64,000 nucleotides of DNA from Candidatus Aquiluna sp. UB-MaderosW2red (GCF_900100865.1 NZ_LT627734.1:1054001-1118000), one strand, 5' to 3'. Positions 54,184 through 63,328 are shown, counted from the stretch's first letter. Notes: generated by a model not told the origin, from the sequence alone. Translations and numbers: made by a program.

Positions 54184-55440
54184 ATGGATCAAGGAAACAC
54201 GGCATTCGTGCTCTTTTCAGCGGCATTTGTGCTGCTGATGACACCCGGACTCGCCTTTTTTTATGGCGGCCTGGTGAAGTCAAAAAGCGTTGTGAGCATG
54301 ATGATGCTGAGTTTTGGCTCCCTGGCATTAGTGGCGGTGCTCTGGGTGCTTTACGGCTACGCAATTACCTTCGCAGACATCGACGATGCGGGCTGGATTG
54401 GCATTCCTCACCTCATCGGCATTGACACCAACGCGATTGGACTAGCGGCCCAAGTTGCTGACGCAGCAAATCCTTCTGGCGCTTTCCCAGAGATGGCCTT
54501 CGTGGCATTTCAAGCGACCTTCGCTATTTTGACTGTGGCTCTGATTTCCGGTGCGATCGCGGACAGGGCCAAGTTTGGCGCTTGGATGCTTTTCGCTGGT
54601 TTTTGGGCAACCCTGGTTTACTTTCCAGTTGCGGGCTGGGTTTTCAACTTCATTGACTCCGGCGAGGGAGGCTGGATAGTCGATAAGCTCGGCGCAATCG
54701 ACTTTGCAGGTGGAACAGCCGTACACATTAATGCCGGGGCTGCAGGTCTTGCTCTGGCGATAGTCCTGGGCAAGCGTTTCGGGTTCTCAAAGGGAATCAT
54801 GCAGCCCCACAACGTCCCACTGACCCTTATTGGTGCGTCGCTATTGTGGTTCGGCTGGTTCGGTTTCAACGCCGGGAGTCAGCTAGCAGCAGATGGGGTT
54901 GCTGCTCTTGCATTCATCAACACCATCGCAGCACCGGCAGCCGCGATGCTCGGTTGGATCGCAGTTGAGACAATGCGACACGGAAAAGGCACAAGCATTG
55001 GAGCCGCTTCGGGGGTGGTTGCGGGCTTAGTTGCCATCACACCTGCCTGCGCATCGATTGATCCAATCTGGGCAATTGTCCTAGGTCTAGTGACCGGCGC
55101 CGTGTGTGCCCTGGCAATCGATCTCAAATTTCGACTCGGTTTTGATGACTCGCTCGACGTAGTCGGCATACACCTGGTTGGAGGCATGATCGGAACCCTG
55201 TCAATTGGAGTCTTTGGAAATGGAGTCGGTTTCCTATTTGGATTCGGATTCGAACAGCTTTGGTTCCAGTTGGTTGGTTCGGTTGCCGTTCTGATTTACA
55301 GCTTCGTAATGGCTCTAGCGATTGGCTTTGCTATCGAAAAGACTATTGGCTTCAGAGTCAAGCACGAGGATGAGTTGGCGGGCATCGATACCGCGGTTCA
55401 CGGCGAGCTGGCATACAGCTTTGGCAGCGATAAGGCCTAA
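54184..55440 (+). CDS. amt: Ammonium transporter (Amt/MEP/Rh)
   Basis: 418-residue, 11-segment membrane channel for ammonium uptake. Typical motifs: FVLLMTPGLAFFYGGLVKSK near residue 16, ISGAIADRAKFGAW, FAGGTAVHINAGAAGLALA with one pore His, and VVGIHLVGGMIGTLSIG with the second pore His. ATG 54184 has GAGAGGA just upstream. It is followed at once by a strong terminator; the usual partner glnK is absent, although many actinobacteria have amt-glnK-glnD. It probably responds to nitrogen status through the upstream motif. Confidence 0.96.
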   Translation: MDQGNTAFVLFSAAFVLLMTPGLAFFYGGLVKSKSVVSMMMLSFGSLALVAVLWVLYGYAITFADIDDAGWIGIPHLIGIDTNAIGLAAQVADAANPSGAFPEMAFVAFQATFAILTVALISGAIADRAKFGAWMLFAGFWATLVYFPVAGWVFNFIDSGEGGWIVDKLGAIDFAGGTAVHINAGAAGLALAIVLGKRFGFSKGIMQPHNVPLTLIGASLLWFGWFGFNAGSQLAADGVAALAFINTIAAPAAAMLGWIAVETMRHGKGTSIGAASGVVAGLVAITPACASIDPIWAIVLGLVTGAVCALAIDLKFRLGFDDSLDVVGIHLVGGMIGTLSIGVFGNGVGFLFGFGFEQLWFQLVGSVAVLIYSFVMALAIGFAIEKTIGFRVKHEDELAGIDTAVHGELAYSFGSDKA

Positions 55441-55451
55441 ATACCAAAAAC

Positions 55452-55495
55452 AGACCACCCACTGGAAGAATCCTTCCGGAGGGTGGTCTTTTTTT
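55452..55495 (+). terminator. Intrinsic terminator after amt
   Basis: Perfect stem AGACCACCC / GGGTGGTCT around a loop that itself can pair (GGAAG/CTTCC), followed by a run of seven T's. It begins about 12 nt after the amt stop codon and isolates amt from the tRNA cluster. Confidence 0.93.
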
Positions 55496-55541
55496 GAACA
55501 CCGGGTTGGAAATAAACGCTTTTCTCCAAGTGTTTCGCTCT

Positions 55542-55573
55542 TTGACACAATGTTTGTATTTGTATGCCATAAT
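55542..55573 (+). promoter_or_regulatory. Possible promoter of the tRNA cluster
   Basis: A perfect TTGACA at 55542-55547 lies upstream of the tRNA genes. The best -10 candidate, CATAAT at 55568-55573, leaves a 20-bp spacer, longer than usual, so the -10 assignment is weak. Confidence 0.42.
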
Positions 55574-55598
55574 TCTCTAGTTCTCTTATAAAGAGCAT

Positions 55599-55670
55599 GC
55601 GGATGTGGCGCAGTGGTAGCGCACAACCTTGCCAAGGTTGGGGTCGCGAGTTCGAATCTCGTCATCCGCT
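55599..55670 (+). tRNA. tRNA-Gly (anticodon GCC)
   Basis: 72 nt. The acceptor stem pairs GCGGATG with CATCCGC (55663-55669), discriminator T. The anticodon stem CAACC/GGTTG encloses TTGCCAA, giving GCC. The T arm contains GTTCGAATC. No encoded CCA. Confidence 0.97.
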
Positions 55671-55685
55671 CTGAGGACAAAAAGT

Positions 55686-55756
55686 GGTGGAGTGGCCGAG
55701 AGGCGAGGCAGCGGCCTGCAAAGCCGCGTACACGGGTTCGAATCCCGTCTCTACCT
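55686..55756 (+). tRNA. tRNA-Cys (anticodon GCA)
   Basis: 71 nt. The acceptor stem pairs GGTGGAG with CTCTACC (one G-U), discriminator T. The anticodon stem GCGGC/GCCGC encloses CTGCAAA, giving GCA. The T arm GGGTTCGAATCCC is perfect. 15 nt after tRNA-Gly. Confidence 0.97.
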
Positions 55757-55771
55757 CTAGTACCACAGATT

Positions 55772-55843
55772 GGGCGATTGGCGCAGTGGTAGCGCGCTTC
55801 CCTGACACGGAAGAGGTCGCTGGTTCGAACCCAGTATCGCCCA
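55772..55843 (+). tRNA. tRNA-Val (anticodon GAC)
   Basis: 72 nt. The acceptor stem pairs GGGCGAT with ATCGCCC, discriminator A. The anticodon stem CTTCC/GGAAG encloses CTGACAC, giving GAC. Together with the tRNA-Val (TAC) at 8849 the window supplies two valine isoacceptors. Confidence 0.97.
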
Positions 55844-56053
55844 CCGATTTATCCGCCCAAAGCGAGGCGTGATTCACCTGAGTCAGCTTTCGTACCTGGC
55901 CAACCCCAGTTAGTTCATCCGTGAGTTAGCTCAAACTGCCAGCAGGAAATGTCTGAGTAATTTAAGCTTTTCTAATTATTCATTCAGCCTGCAGCCCCAA
56001 TTTCTCTTGAGCTTTCTGGGTTGCGAATACAACCCGGCTGCACGGGGAACGTT

Positions 56054-56082
56054 TTGTGAACCAGTGACCCCGTGGTTAGGAT
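56054..56082 (+). promoter_or_regulatory. Promoter giving a leaderless ABC transporter mRNA
   Basis: TTGTGA at 56054-56059, a 17-bp spacer and TAGGAT at 56077-56082. The ATG at 56090 is 7 nt after the -10 box, where transcription would start, so the mRNA should be leaderless. There is no Shine-Dalgarno sequence. The rest of the gap 55844-56053 shows nothing recognisable. Confidence 0.55.
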
Positions 56083-56089
56083 TCACACA

Positions 56090-57013
56090 ATGACATCACC
56101 ACAAGACCCTCTGGTTCACATCGATCATTTCAAGATGAGATTCTCAGGGGTGACCGTCATTGAAGACCTCTCCTTCGACGTGCAGCGGGGCGAGACCTTC
56201 GGGTTTCTTGGTTCAAACGGTTCGGGCAAAACGACAACTCTTCGGGCCCTTCTTGGAATATTAACAGCCGACAGCGGAACCCTGCACATTGATGGTCGGC
56301 CTTTCACTCCCAAGGACGGTAGTCGTTTGGGATACCTTCCTGAGGAGCGGGGCCTGTACAAAAAGGAATCGGTTTTGACTGTCATGACCTATTTTGGAGA
56401 ATTGAAAGGTCTAAGCAGAAAAGCCGCCGCCAACTGGTCGATGAATTACCTAGAACGCGTGGGCCTAGCAGACAAGGGTAAAGCGCGAGTCGATAAGCTT
56501 TCCGGCGGCCAGCAGCAGAAGGTGCAGCTTGGGGTCACCATAATGAACGACCCAGAATTACTAATTTTGGACGAGCCAACCAAAGGATTTGACCCGGTGA
56601 ATCGCCGTCTTTTAATGGACATCATTGACGAACGGAAACTGGCCGGTTCGACAGTTTTGATGGTTACCCACCAGATGGAAGAAGTCGAGCGCCTGTGCGA
56701 CAGAATTATCCTTCTGAAAGATGGTCGGGCAAAAGCCTACGGAACCGTTCCCGAGGTTCAAAGCCAATATGGCGAGACAATGATCAGAATCCACTATTCG
56801 GGTGACATACCAACTTCGCCGCATTACAAAATTACGACCATGGACCGCAATTACGCAGAGCTCACCCTCACCGGTGCAACTGGCGAAGGAGAGATACTTC
56901 GAGAACTAGTGAACGCTGGGGTTCTTGTTCGCAGTTTTACCCCCAGCAAGCTTTCTCTGGATGAAATCTTCGTCAAAATCTACGGAGCTCAAAACGATTC
57001 GGAAGATGCCTGA
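56090..57013 (+). CDS. ABC transporter ATP-binding protein (NatA-like)
   Basis: 307-residue ATPase: Walker A FLGSNGSGKTTTLRAL near residue 43, Q-loop GYLPEERGLYKKE, signature LSGGQQQKVQLG, Walker B LLILDEPTKGFDPVN and the H-loop MVTHQMEEVERL. The C-terminal about 80 residues (from YSGDIPTSPHYKITT) are the DUF4162 extension of NatA-like exporters. ATG 56090 is chosen over GTG 56072 because of the leaderless promoter geometry. It overlaps the permease gene by 8 nt. The exported substrate is unknown. Confidence 0.93.
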   Translation: MTSPQDPLVHIDHFKMRFSGVTVIEDLSFDVQRGETFGFLGSNGSGKTTTLRALLGILTADSGTLHIDGRPFTPKDGSRLGYLPEERGLYKKESVLTVMTYFGELKGLSRKAAANWSMNYLERVGLADKGKARVDKLSGGQQQKVQLGVTIMNDPELLILDEPTKGFDPVNRRLLMDIIDERKLAGSTVLMVTHQMEEVERLCDRIILLKDGRAKAYGTVPEVQSQYGETMIRIHYSGDIPTSPHYKITTMDRNYAELTLTGATGEGEILRELVNAGVLVRSFTPSKLSLDEIFVKIYGAQNDSEDA

Positions 57014-58256
57014 GATGAGTCAGCACAACCTGCGCAAGGTCATTGGTTTTGAAGTTCGTCGAGCACTGAGTAAGAAACGCTTTTGGTTCATTACGCTTTT
57101 GCTGCCAATTGCCATCGGCATAGTTTTGGCATTGGTGATACTGGGCAATAGTGTGGCATCCAACAACTTCGGTAATCAATCCGACGCTGAGTTGCCCTAT
57201 ACCTATACCGACGCTTCTGGATTTATTGATCCTGCCATCGCAGCGGCATTTGACGGGGTAGTCACTCAGGACGATGCCAAAGCAATCGCAGCGGTGAGAG
57301 CAGGACAGCAAGCCGCTCATTTTATTTACCCGGCAGATCCGACAACAACACCCATTGAGGTGTATGGATTGGATAGGGGGCTCTTCGAGAACGCGCAATA
57401 CGGTGAGATCGCTACCCAGGTTCTGATTCAGAGCGTTCGTAATCAGATTGGGAACCCGACGCTTACAAGTCTGGCGCAGGGAAACTTGCCCGTGTCATCG
57501 ACCACTTATAGCGAAGGGGAAGAGACGACAGGTCTCTTTGGCGTCCTACCGCCGCTGATATTCTTGGTCATGTTCTTTTTGATCTTCACTTTGCTCGCAA
57601 ATCAAATGCTCACTAGCACGCTAGAGGAGAAGGAAAACCGGGTCACTGAGATGATTCTCACGACACTGAATCCCAACGCGTTGATCAGCGGAAAAATAAT
57701 TTCACTTTTCATTGTCGCTTTTGTTCAAGCGCTGGTCTTCCTGTTGCCCGTTTTGGTTGGATTCCTGCTCTTTGGGTCCGCAATCAATCTCCCAAACATC
57801 GACCTGTCAAATTTTGTCTTCGACCCTGCTCAGATGGTCGTGGGCGCGCTTTTGGCTATCGGTGGCTTCGCGTTATTTACCGGTACCACGGTGGCCATCG
57901 GAGCGGTGATGCCCACCGCCAAGGATGCTGGAAATATCTTTGGTGCTCTTATCGCGCTGATGGTAGTGCCGCTGTACACAGTCAATTTGGTTATTTCAGA
58001 CCCACAAAACCCAGTCGTGCAAATCTTCACGTACTTTCCCTACTCCGCGCCAATCACCTCCATAATCCGCAATGCGTTTGGATCTCTGGCTGGCTGGCAG
58101 GCAGCCATCATTATCACCGGACTCTTCCTGCTGAGTGCAATCGTTTTACAGATAGCCGCACGCTTATTCAGGACCGGTTCCATCCAATACAACAGCAGGG
58201 TCTCCCTGAAGACCGTTTTCTCAAGTCCTAAGGTCATTAGGGCGGCTCGACGCTAG
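57006..58256 (+). CDS. ABC-2 type permease (NatB-like)
   Basis: 416-residue permease: one membrane segment near residues 24-46, an external domain of about 150 residues, then five to six segments from residue 180 onward, including VLPPLIFLVMFFLIFTLLA and the conserved TSTLEEKENRVTEMILTTLN coupling region. ATG 57006 overlaps the ATPase stop; ATG 57015 is an alternative. It pairs with the upstream ATPase as an exporter, possibly for Na+ or small molecules by analogy to NatAB, but without evidence for the substrate. Its stop lies inside an 11-bp tandem duplication. Confidence 0.92.
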   Translation: MPEMSQHNLRKVIGFEVRRALSKKRFWFITLLLPIAIGIVLALVILGNSVASNNFGNQSDAELPYTYTDASGFIDPAIAAAFDGVVTQDDAKAIAAVRAGQQAAHFIYPADPTTTPIEVYGLDRGLFENAQYGEIATQVLIQSVRNQIGNPTLTSLAQGNLPVSSTTYSEGEETTGLFGVLPPLIFLVMFFLIFTLLANQMLTSTLEEKENRVTEMILTTLNPNALISGKIISLFIVAFVQALVFLLPVLVGFLLFGSAINLPNIDLSNFVFDPAQMVVGALLAIGGFALFTGTTVAIGAVMPTAKDAGNIFGALIALMVVPLYTVNLVISDPQNPVVQIFTYFPYSAPITSIIRNAFGSLAGWQAAIIITGLFLLSAIVLQIAARLFRTGSIQYNSRVSLKTVFSSPKVIRAARR

Positions 58257-58266
58257 CTCGACGCTA
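58245..58266. repeat. 11-bp tandem duplication over the permease stop codon
   Basis: GCTCGACGCTA occurs twice back to back. The first copy carries the last codons and TAG stop (58254-58256) of the permease gene; the second is just beyond. A small recent slippage duplication with no coding effect. Confidence 0.9.
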
Positions 58267-58694
58267 GTGTGTATCTGGGCCCGGTCAGCACCTCAGGCCA
58301 GCAAGCTCGGCCGAATTAAGGTATACCCATTCCTATTTGTGCAAGAGCTTCTAGCGGAATTATTCAATACTTTGGGAAAAGCGGACACTTCCGTCAACTA
58401 AAGATTGAACCATGCAAATGCCGAAAGATTATTGCTGCCTTTTAACTAGGTAAAAATTCTTTGGGAGGCTGGGGATTCATTGCTGCGGGGCTATTGAGAA
58501 TTCGTAGACTCAATTCCGAGGATTTCTTCTTGCGATTCTCTGAAGCAGGCCCTGTTTAGTCACAATCCTGATCTGACCCATAGGGAGTTGACGTCAGAAG
58601 CCACTGCCTAGATCGGTTTTTTATACGATGTAAAACATCTCTAAATGCCTGGGGGTCTGACAACGCACCGGACCGGAAATTCATAGTATTTGCT
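58257..58694. other. 438-bp gap with no recognisable gene
   Basis: The largest non-coding stretch in the window, between the ABC permease (plus) and the end of mqo (minus). I see no ORF with protein-like features, no tRNA and no clear terminator. It holds a weak inverted repeat (ATTGAG / CTCAAT around 58494-58515) and an AT-rich patch near 58615-58645. It may be a relic of a lost gene or a small RNA locus; neither is supported. Confidence 0.5.
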
Positions 58695-60164
58695 CTAAGC
58701 AACCAGCCCAAGGGTTTTAGCGCTTGCGGCAAGCGTCTTTTTGGCCAACGCGGCATCATCATTTAACTTCACACCGTAGCTCGGGATCATCTTTTTGATT
58801 TCCTGATTCCAGTCGTCAAATTCCGACGGGTAGAACTTTTCCAAAACCTCAAGCATTACGCTCACCGCGACTGACGCCCCAGGGGAAGCCCCCAGTAGCC
58901 CTGCAATAGTTCCATCCTCACTGGCTATCAGTTCCGTGCCAAACTGCAGCGAGCCGCCGCCCACTCCGGGCTTTATTACCTGAGCCCTTTGACCAGCTTC
59001 GTAGAGGAACCAATCTTGGTCCTTTGCCTCTGGAACAAATTCTCTGAGGCTCTCAAGTTTTTGCTTTCGAGACTTCAAGATTTCCTTCACGAGGTAGGTG
59101 ACCAGTGGGAAATTCTTCAATGCAACGCTCAAATAGGGAACAATGTTGGCAATCCTGATCGATAGCGGCAAATCCAAAATAGAGCCCCGTTTGAGAAATT
59201 TGGGATTTATCCCTGCGAACGGGCCAAACAAAAGCGAAGCCTTACCATCCACTACTCGTGTGTCAAGGTGCGGAACCGACATTGGGGGAGCGCCAACTGC
59301 TGCCTGTGAATAGACCTTGGCCTGATGTTTTGCAACCAGTTCTGGATTATTTGTCCTGAGAAAGTGACCGGAAACCGGAAAGGTTCCATAACCCTTGATT
59401 TGCGGAATTTTAGAGGACTGCAACAGTTTGAGCGCGTAACCACCGGCCCCTACAAAAACTTTTTTAGCCCTCACCATCCGGGTCCAATCCGAACCCCCCA
59501 GGGTGAGCTGCCAGTCGCCATCGACGAACTGGTAGAGACCTTTTACTTCAGTCTTGACCTCAACACGCACCTCGTTTTTTTCCAACCACGAAATTAGTTG
59601 CTGCGTTATGGCTCCAAAGTCAACATCGGTACCCTGGTCAATCTTCGTAATAGCGAACACCTCGTTTGAACGGCCATCGGCCATCAAGGGAACCCATTTA
59701 GCCAAATCCTTGGCGCTCTGACTGAATTCCATGCCTTGAAACAGAGGCTGGTCCTTGAGGGCGAGGTGTCTGCGCCTGAGGTAATCGGCATCCTTTTCAC
59801 CCTTTACAAAGGTCAGGTGTGGCACGGAGCGAATAAAAGTGTCCGGCTTGCCCAGAATTTTCTCTTGAACCAGGGAAGCCCAGAATTGTCTGGAGACCTG
59901 AAATTGTTCGTTAATTGCGATGGCTTTTGAAGGATCGGGCAGTGAGCCATCGGCGCTATCGGGCATGTAGTTCAGTTCGCACAGCGCCGCATGGCCGGTG
60001 CCCGCGTTGTTCCAAGGGTTAGAGCTTTCCAGAGCGACATCTTCGAGGCGTTCAAAAATAATCACTGAAGTTTTGGGGCTTAGTTTTCTAATCAAGGTAG
60101 CCAAAGTGGCGCTCATGATTCCGCCACCAATTAGCGCAACATCGTAGTTTTCTAGCTCAGACAC
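58695..60164 (-). CDS. mqo: Malate:quinone oxidoreductase
   Basis: Membrane-associated FAD enzyme that oxidises malate to oxaloacetate and reduces quinone, an alternative to malate dehydrogenase. 489 residues. FAD-binding VALIGGGIMSATLATLIRKL near residue 9; LESSNPWNNAGTGHAALCEL, VFVGAGGYALKLLQ and LLGASPGASVAVSVML are family motifs. GTG start at 60164. VIT family gene 20 nt upstream in the same direction. Confidence 0.96.
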   Translation of the reverse strand: MSELENYDVALIGGGIMSATLATLIRKLSPKTSVIIFERLEDVALESSNPWNNAGTGHAALCELNYMPDSADGSLPDPSKAIAINEQFQVSRQFWASLVQEKILGKPDTFIRSVPHLTFVKGEKDADYLRRRHLALKDQPLFQGMEFSQSAKDLAKWVPLMADGRSNEVFAITKIDQGTDVDFGAITQQLISWLEKNEVRVEVKTEVKGLYQFVDGDWQLTLGGSDWTRMVRAKKVFVGAGGYALKLLQSSKIPQIKGYGTFPVSGHFLRTNNPELVAKHQAKVYSQAAVGAPPMSVPHLDTRVVDGKASLLFGPFAGINPKFLKRGSILDLPLSIRIANIVPYLSVALKNFPLVTYLVKEILKSRKQKLESLREFVPEAKDQDWFLYEAGQRAQVIKPGVGGGSLQFGTELIASEDGTIAGLLGASPGASVAVSVMLEVLEKFYPSEFDDWNQEIKKMIPSYGVKLNDDAALAKKTLAASAKTLGLVA

Positions 60165-60183
60165 TTGATAAGGGTAACAAGGT

Positions 60184-60720
60184 TTAGAGAACTGTCACTC
60201 CAAGAAGTGCACCGATTCCATAGGCGATGGACATCGTCAGAATGCTTACCGTAACGTTTCTCATCACAGATGCCCGTTTCGATGCCTGGCCAACCTTGGC
60301 AGCCCAAAAACCAGTTATTGCTAGGGCCACAAATACCGACAAAACCGTGGCGAGAATCCTGAATTCCCCCCACGGGCCGGTGATGGCAATCAGAGGGATA
60401 AGACCGCTCAGAAAAAAAGCAATCAGTGAGGCAATTGCGGCAGACCAGGGAGCGGCCGTTACTTCACTTCGAGGGCGACCATGACCAATTTCAGTGTCGC
60501 GCTGCGCGCTTACGGATACGTATTCGCCTCCACCCATGGAAATAGCACCCGCTACTAGAGCTGCGACTCCCGCTACCAAAATAGCCAGGTTGTCGGCTCC
60601 TGCGCCAGCGACTCCCATTACGACACCGGCCACCGAGACCACGCCGTCGTTAGCACCCAGCACTGCCGCTCTCAACCAGTTGAGCTTTAGCTCAAGGGTT
60701 TGTTCTGATGTTTTGGTCAT
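60184..60720 (-). CDS. VIT1/CCC1 family transporter lacking the metal-binding domain
   Basis: 178-residue membrane protein of the VIT1/CCC1 iron/manganese transporter family. The N-terminal half is clear: RAAVLGANDGVVSVAGVVMG (segment 1) and AISMGGGEYVSVSAQRDTE (segment 2 end). In usual bacterial members of 230-240 residues, a cytosolic helical metal-binding domain of roughly 60-80 residues follows; here only a short linker (IGHGRPRSEVTAA) leads to PWSAAIASLIAFFLSGLIPL (segment 3). Segments 4 and 5 follow and the frame is intact. It is probably a metal exporter or storage transporter, possibly with changed gating. A palindromic site lies upstream. Confidence 0.88.
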   Translation of the reverse strand: MTKTSEQTLELKLNWLRAAVLGANDGVVSVAGVVMGVAGAGADNLAILVAGVAALVAGAISMGGGEYVSVSAQRDTEIGHGRPRSEVTAAPWSAAIASLIAFFLSGLIPLIAITGPWGEFRILATVLSVFVALAITGFWAAKVGQASKRASVMRNVTVSILTMSIAYGIGALLGVTVL

Positions 60721-60759
60721 AATTCAAGAAAATTAGAGCAGATACTTTGCTATTGCTAG

Positions 60760-60801
60760 CAAGGCATGCCTAACCGAATTACTAGACTTATGAGGGTTAG
60801 G
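60760..60801. promoter_or_regulatory. Palindromic operator-like site between VIT gene and thrS
   Basis: A perfect 10-bp palindrome AGGCATGCCT (60762-60771) runs into CTAACCGAA; the 19-mer from 60760 matches the DtxR/IdeR iron-box consensus at about 12 of 19 positions, mostly in the right half. CCTAACC (60769-60775) is also the exact inverse of GGTTAGG (60795-60801), which touches the thrS ribosome site. A metal-responsive operator for the VIT gene is possible but weakly supported. Confidence 0.3.
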
Positions 60802-60808
60802 AGCCCAA

Positions 60809-62794
60809 TTGCAAATCTTTCTAGAAGGCCAGCTAATTATCGTGGCCGAAGCTGCAACCGGTTTTGATCTATTTGAAGATCGCCAAATTATTGCTATGCG
60901 AGTCAATGATGAACTCAGGGATTTGGCTCACGTACTGATTGAATCGGATTCGATTTCAGGGGTTCTCATCACTAGCCAGGATGGTCTGGCAATTCTTCGT
61001 CATTCAGCCGCCCACGTCATGGCCCAGGCTGTTCAAGAACTCTTTCCAGATTCCAAATTGGGAATCGGGCCGCCCATCAAAGATGGCTTCTACTTTGACT
61101 TCGATGTGGCCGAGTCATTCAAGCCTGAGGATCTAAAGAAGATTCAAAAGCGCATGAAGGAACTCGTAGGCAAGTCTCAGCGATTCGTGCGCCGAGAAGT
61201 CTCCGATCAAGAAGCTCGCGAGCTAATGAAGAGTGAGCCTTATAAACTCGAACTTATTGGCCTAAAGTCCACCGATGTTGGCGAGGCCGCGGCCGAGGTT
61301 GGGGCCGGAGGTCTTTCAGTTTACGAAAATCTCAACCCGGACGGCACTGTTGCGTGGCTGGACTTGTGTCGCGGGCCACATCTTTCAAACACCAGGCAAA
61401 TTGGCAAAGGATTTTCCATATTGCGCTCGGCGGCAGCTTACTGGCGGGGAAATGAAAATAACAAGCAACTTCAGCGCATCTACGGCACAGCCTGGGCCAC
61501 GCAGGAGGATCATGATGAATATCTTTCAAGGATCGAAGAGGCTCAAAAGCGCGACCATAGGAAGCTAGGCGTTGAACTAGACCTATTTTCTTTTCCCGAA
61601 GAGATTGGTTCGGGCCTTGCGGTGTTCCACCCCAAGGGTGGAGTCATTCGCAAGGTAATGGAGGATTACAGCCGGAAGCGCCACGAAGAGGCTGGCTACG
61701 AGTTTGTTTACACGCCACACATCACAAAGTCCAACCTGTTTGAAATATCAGGTCATCTGCAGTGGTATGCCGATGGCATGTTCCCACCAATGAAGCTTGA
61801 CGCAGAATTCGACGAAGAGGGAAAGCTAAAAAAGCAGGGGCAGGACTACTACCTAAAGCCAATGAACTGCCCGTTCCACATTCTGATCTTTCGCTCACGG
61901 TCTCGGAGTTATCGCGAGCTTCCCCTGAGGATGTTTGAATTTGGGGCCGTTTATCGATACGAGAAATCAGGCGTGCTGCACGGCCTAACAAGGGTTCGAG
62001 GCATGTCTCAGGATGATGCTCACTTATTCGTCACCCCCGATCAATTAGAACAAGAACTCACCAGCGTTTTGAAGTTCGTGCTTGAGCTGCTTGGTGACTA
62101 TGGGTTGAATGACTTTTACTTAGAGCTTTCGACCAGGGACCCTGAGAACCCAAAGTTTGTTGGTAGCGATGAGGTTTGGGATTCGGCCACGAACACCTTG
62201 GCAAAAGTTGCGAAAGATTCTGGACTCGAGTTGGTCTCCGACCCCGGAGGAGCTGCTTTCTATGGCCCTAAAATCTCAATCCAAGCCAAAGACGCCATTG
62301 GTCGAACTTGGCAAATGAGTACGATTCAACTGGACTTTAATCTTCCCGAGCGATTCGATCTTGATTACATCGGATCCGATGGCGAGAAGCATCGCCCGAT
62401 CATGATTCATCGAGCATTGTTTGGCTCAATCGAAAGATTCTTTGGTGTGCTAACTGAGCACTACGCGGGGCACTTCCCACCATGGCTTGCGCCGGTTCAA
62501 GTGGTTGGTGTTCCGATTGCCGATGAATTCGGGGACTATCTTCAGGGCTTTGCCGATGAACTTAAGTCTTTAGGAGTTCGAGTTGAAGTTGATCACTCTG
62601 ATAACCGGATGCAAAAAAAGATCCGAGACCACACCCTTTCAAGGGTTCCTTTTATCCTGATTGCCGGAGCAAGGGATGTTGAAGCCGGAACCGTCAGCTT
62701 CCGCTACCGCGATGGTCGACAGGAAAATGACATTTCAATTGAAGATGCTAAAACACTGATTCTTGAGGCCATTGAGCAAAAGACGCAGGTCTAG
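60809..62794 (+). CDS. thrS: Threonyl-tRNA synthetase
   Basis: Charges tRNA-Thr with threonine. 661 residues: N-terminal TGS domain (about 1-65), editing domain with [11 protein letters not shown] (HxxxH) and [11 protein letters not shown] (Cys, His), class II catalytic core with [13 protein letters not shown] (zinc Cys) and [20 protein letters not shown], and the C-terminal anticodon-binding domain ([15 protein letters not shown]). TTG start at 60809 with AGGAG at 60799-60803. No T-box is visible in the short leader. Confidence 0.97.
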   Translation: MQIFLEGQLIIVAEAATGFDLFEDRQIIAMRVNDELRDLAHVLIESDSISGVLITSQDGLAILRHSAAHVMAQAVQELFPDSKLGIGPPIKDGFYFDFDVAESFKPEDLKKIQKRMKELVGKSQRFVRREVSDQEARELMKSEPYKLELIGLKSTDVGEAAAEVGAGGLSVYENLNPDGTVAWLDLCRGPHLSNTRQIGKGFSILRSAAAYWRGNENNKQLQRIYGTAWATQEDHDEYLSRIEEAQKRDHRKLGVELDLFSFPEEIGSGLAVFHPKGGVIRKVMEDYSRKRHEEAGYEFVYTPHITKSNLFEISGHLQWYADGMFPPMKLDAEFDEEGKLKKQGQDYYLKPMNCPFHILIFRSRSRSYRELPLRMFEFGAVYRYEKSGVLHGLTRVRGMSQDDAHLFVTPDQLEQELTSVLKFVLELLGDYGLNDFYLELSTRDPENPKFVGSDEVWDSATNTLAKVAKDSGLELVSDPGGAAFYGPKISIQAKDAIGRTWQMSTIQLDFNLPERFDLDYIGSDGEKHRPIMIHRALFGSIERFFGVLTEHYAGHFPPWLAPVQVVGVPIADEFGDYLQGFADELKSLGVRVEVDHSDNRMQKKIRDHTLSRVPFILIAGARDVEAGTVSFRYRDGRQENDISIEDAKTLILEAIEQKTQV

Positions 62795-63328
62795 GTGAGC
62801 GAATTTCTAGAGTCCATGTCGGGCATGCAGGACAATTTTTCCAGACTTTGGACCCCGCATCGAATGGTGTATTTGCAAAACGGTCAGCAACCCAAAGATG
62901 AAGATTGTCCTTTTTGCTTGGCGCCTCAAAAAGCTCCTGAAGATGGCCTGGTGGTCCGCAAGGGGAAAACCAGCTACGTGCTTCTAAACATGTTTCCATA
63001 CAATGCCGGCCACCTGCTGGTATGCCCTTATCGGCACGTTGACACTTTTGACAAGGCCACTCAGGAAGAAGTAGCTGAAATTGGGCTACTTACGCAGCAG
63101 GGGATGCGCACACTACAAGAAGTTTCAGGGGTTCACGGCTTCAACATAGGCATGAATCAAGGCGAGGTGGCGGGAGCTGGCATAGCGTCACACCTGCACC
63201 AACACATAGTGCCGCGCTGGCGAAACGATTCCAACTTTTTTCCAATCATTGCTCAGACCAAAGCGATGCCAAAATTACTTGGTGAAGTTAGGGAAACAAT
63301 TGAGCAAAATTGGGTTACACACCTTTAG
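62795..63328 (+). CDS. HIT family hydrolase (AP4A phosphorylase-like)
   Basis: 177-residue histidine triad protein. The active-site triad is in SHLHQHIVPRW; the zinc-like CPFC near residue 38 and FPYNAGHLLVCPYRHV are typical of the actinobacterial Rv2613c group, which cleaves diadenosine tetraphosphate. GTG start immediately after the thrS stop. The thrS-HIT pair is conserved in actinobacteria; AP4A is a side product of aminoacyl-tRNA synthetases, which fits the pairing. Confidence 0.92.
   Translation: MSEFLESMSGMQDNFSRLWTPHRMVYLQNGQQPKDEDCPFCLAPQKAPEDGLVVRKGKTSYVLLNMFPYNAGHLLVCPYRHVDTFDKATQEEVAEIGLLTQQGMRTLQEVSGVHGFNIGMNQGEVAGAGIASHLHQHIVPRWRNDSNFFPIIAQTKAMPKLLGEVRETIEQNWVTHL

Noticed and set aside
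58260-58694. A transposon or prophage scar in the largest gap.
   Set aside because: No inverted terminal repeats, target-site duplication, integrase or tRNA-derived sequence is visible; the 11-bp duplication is too small and lies at one edge only.
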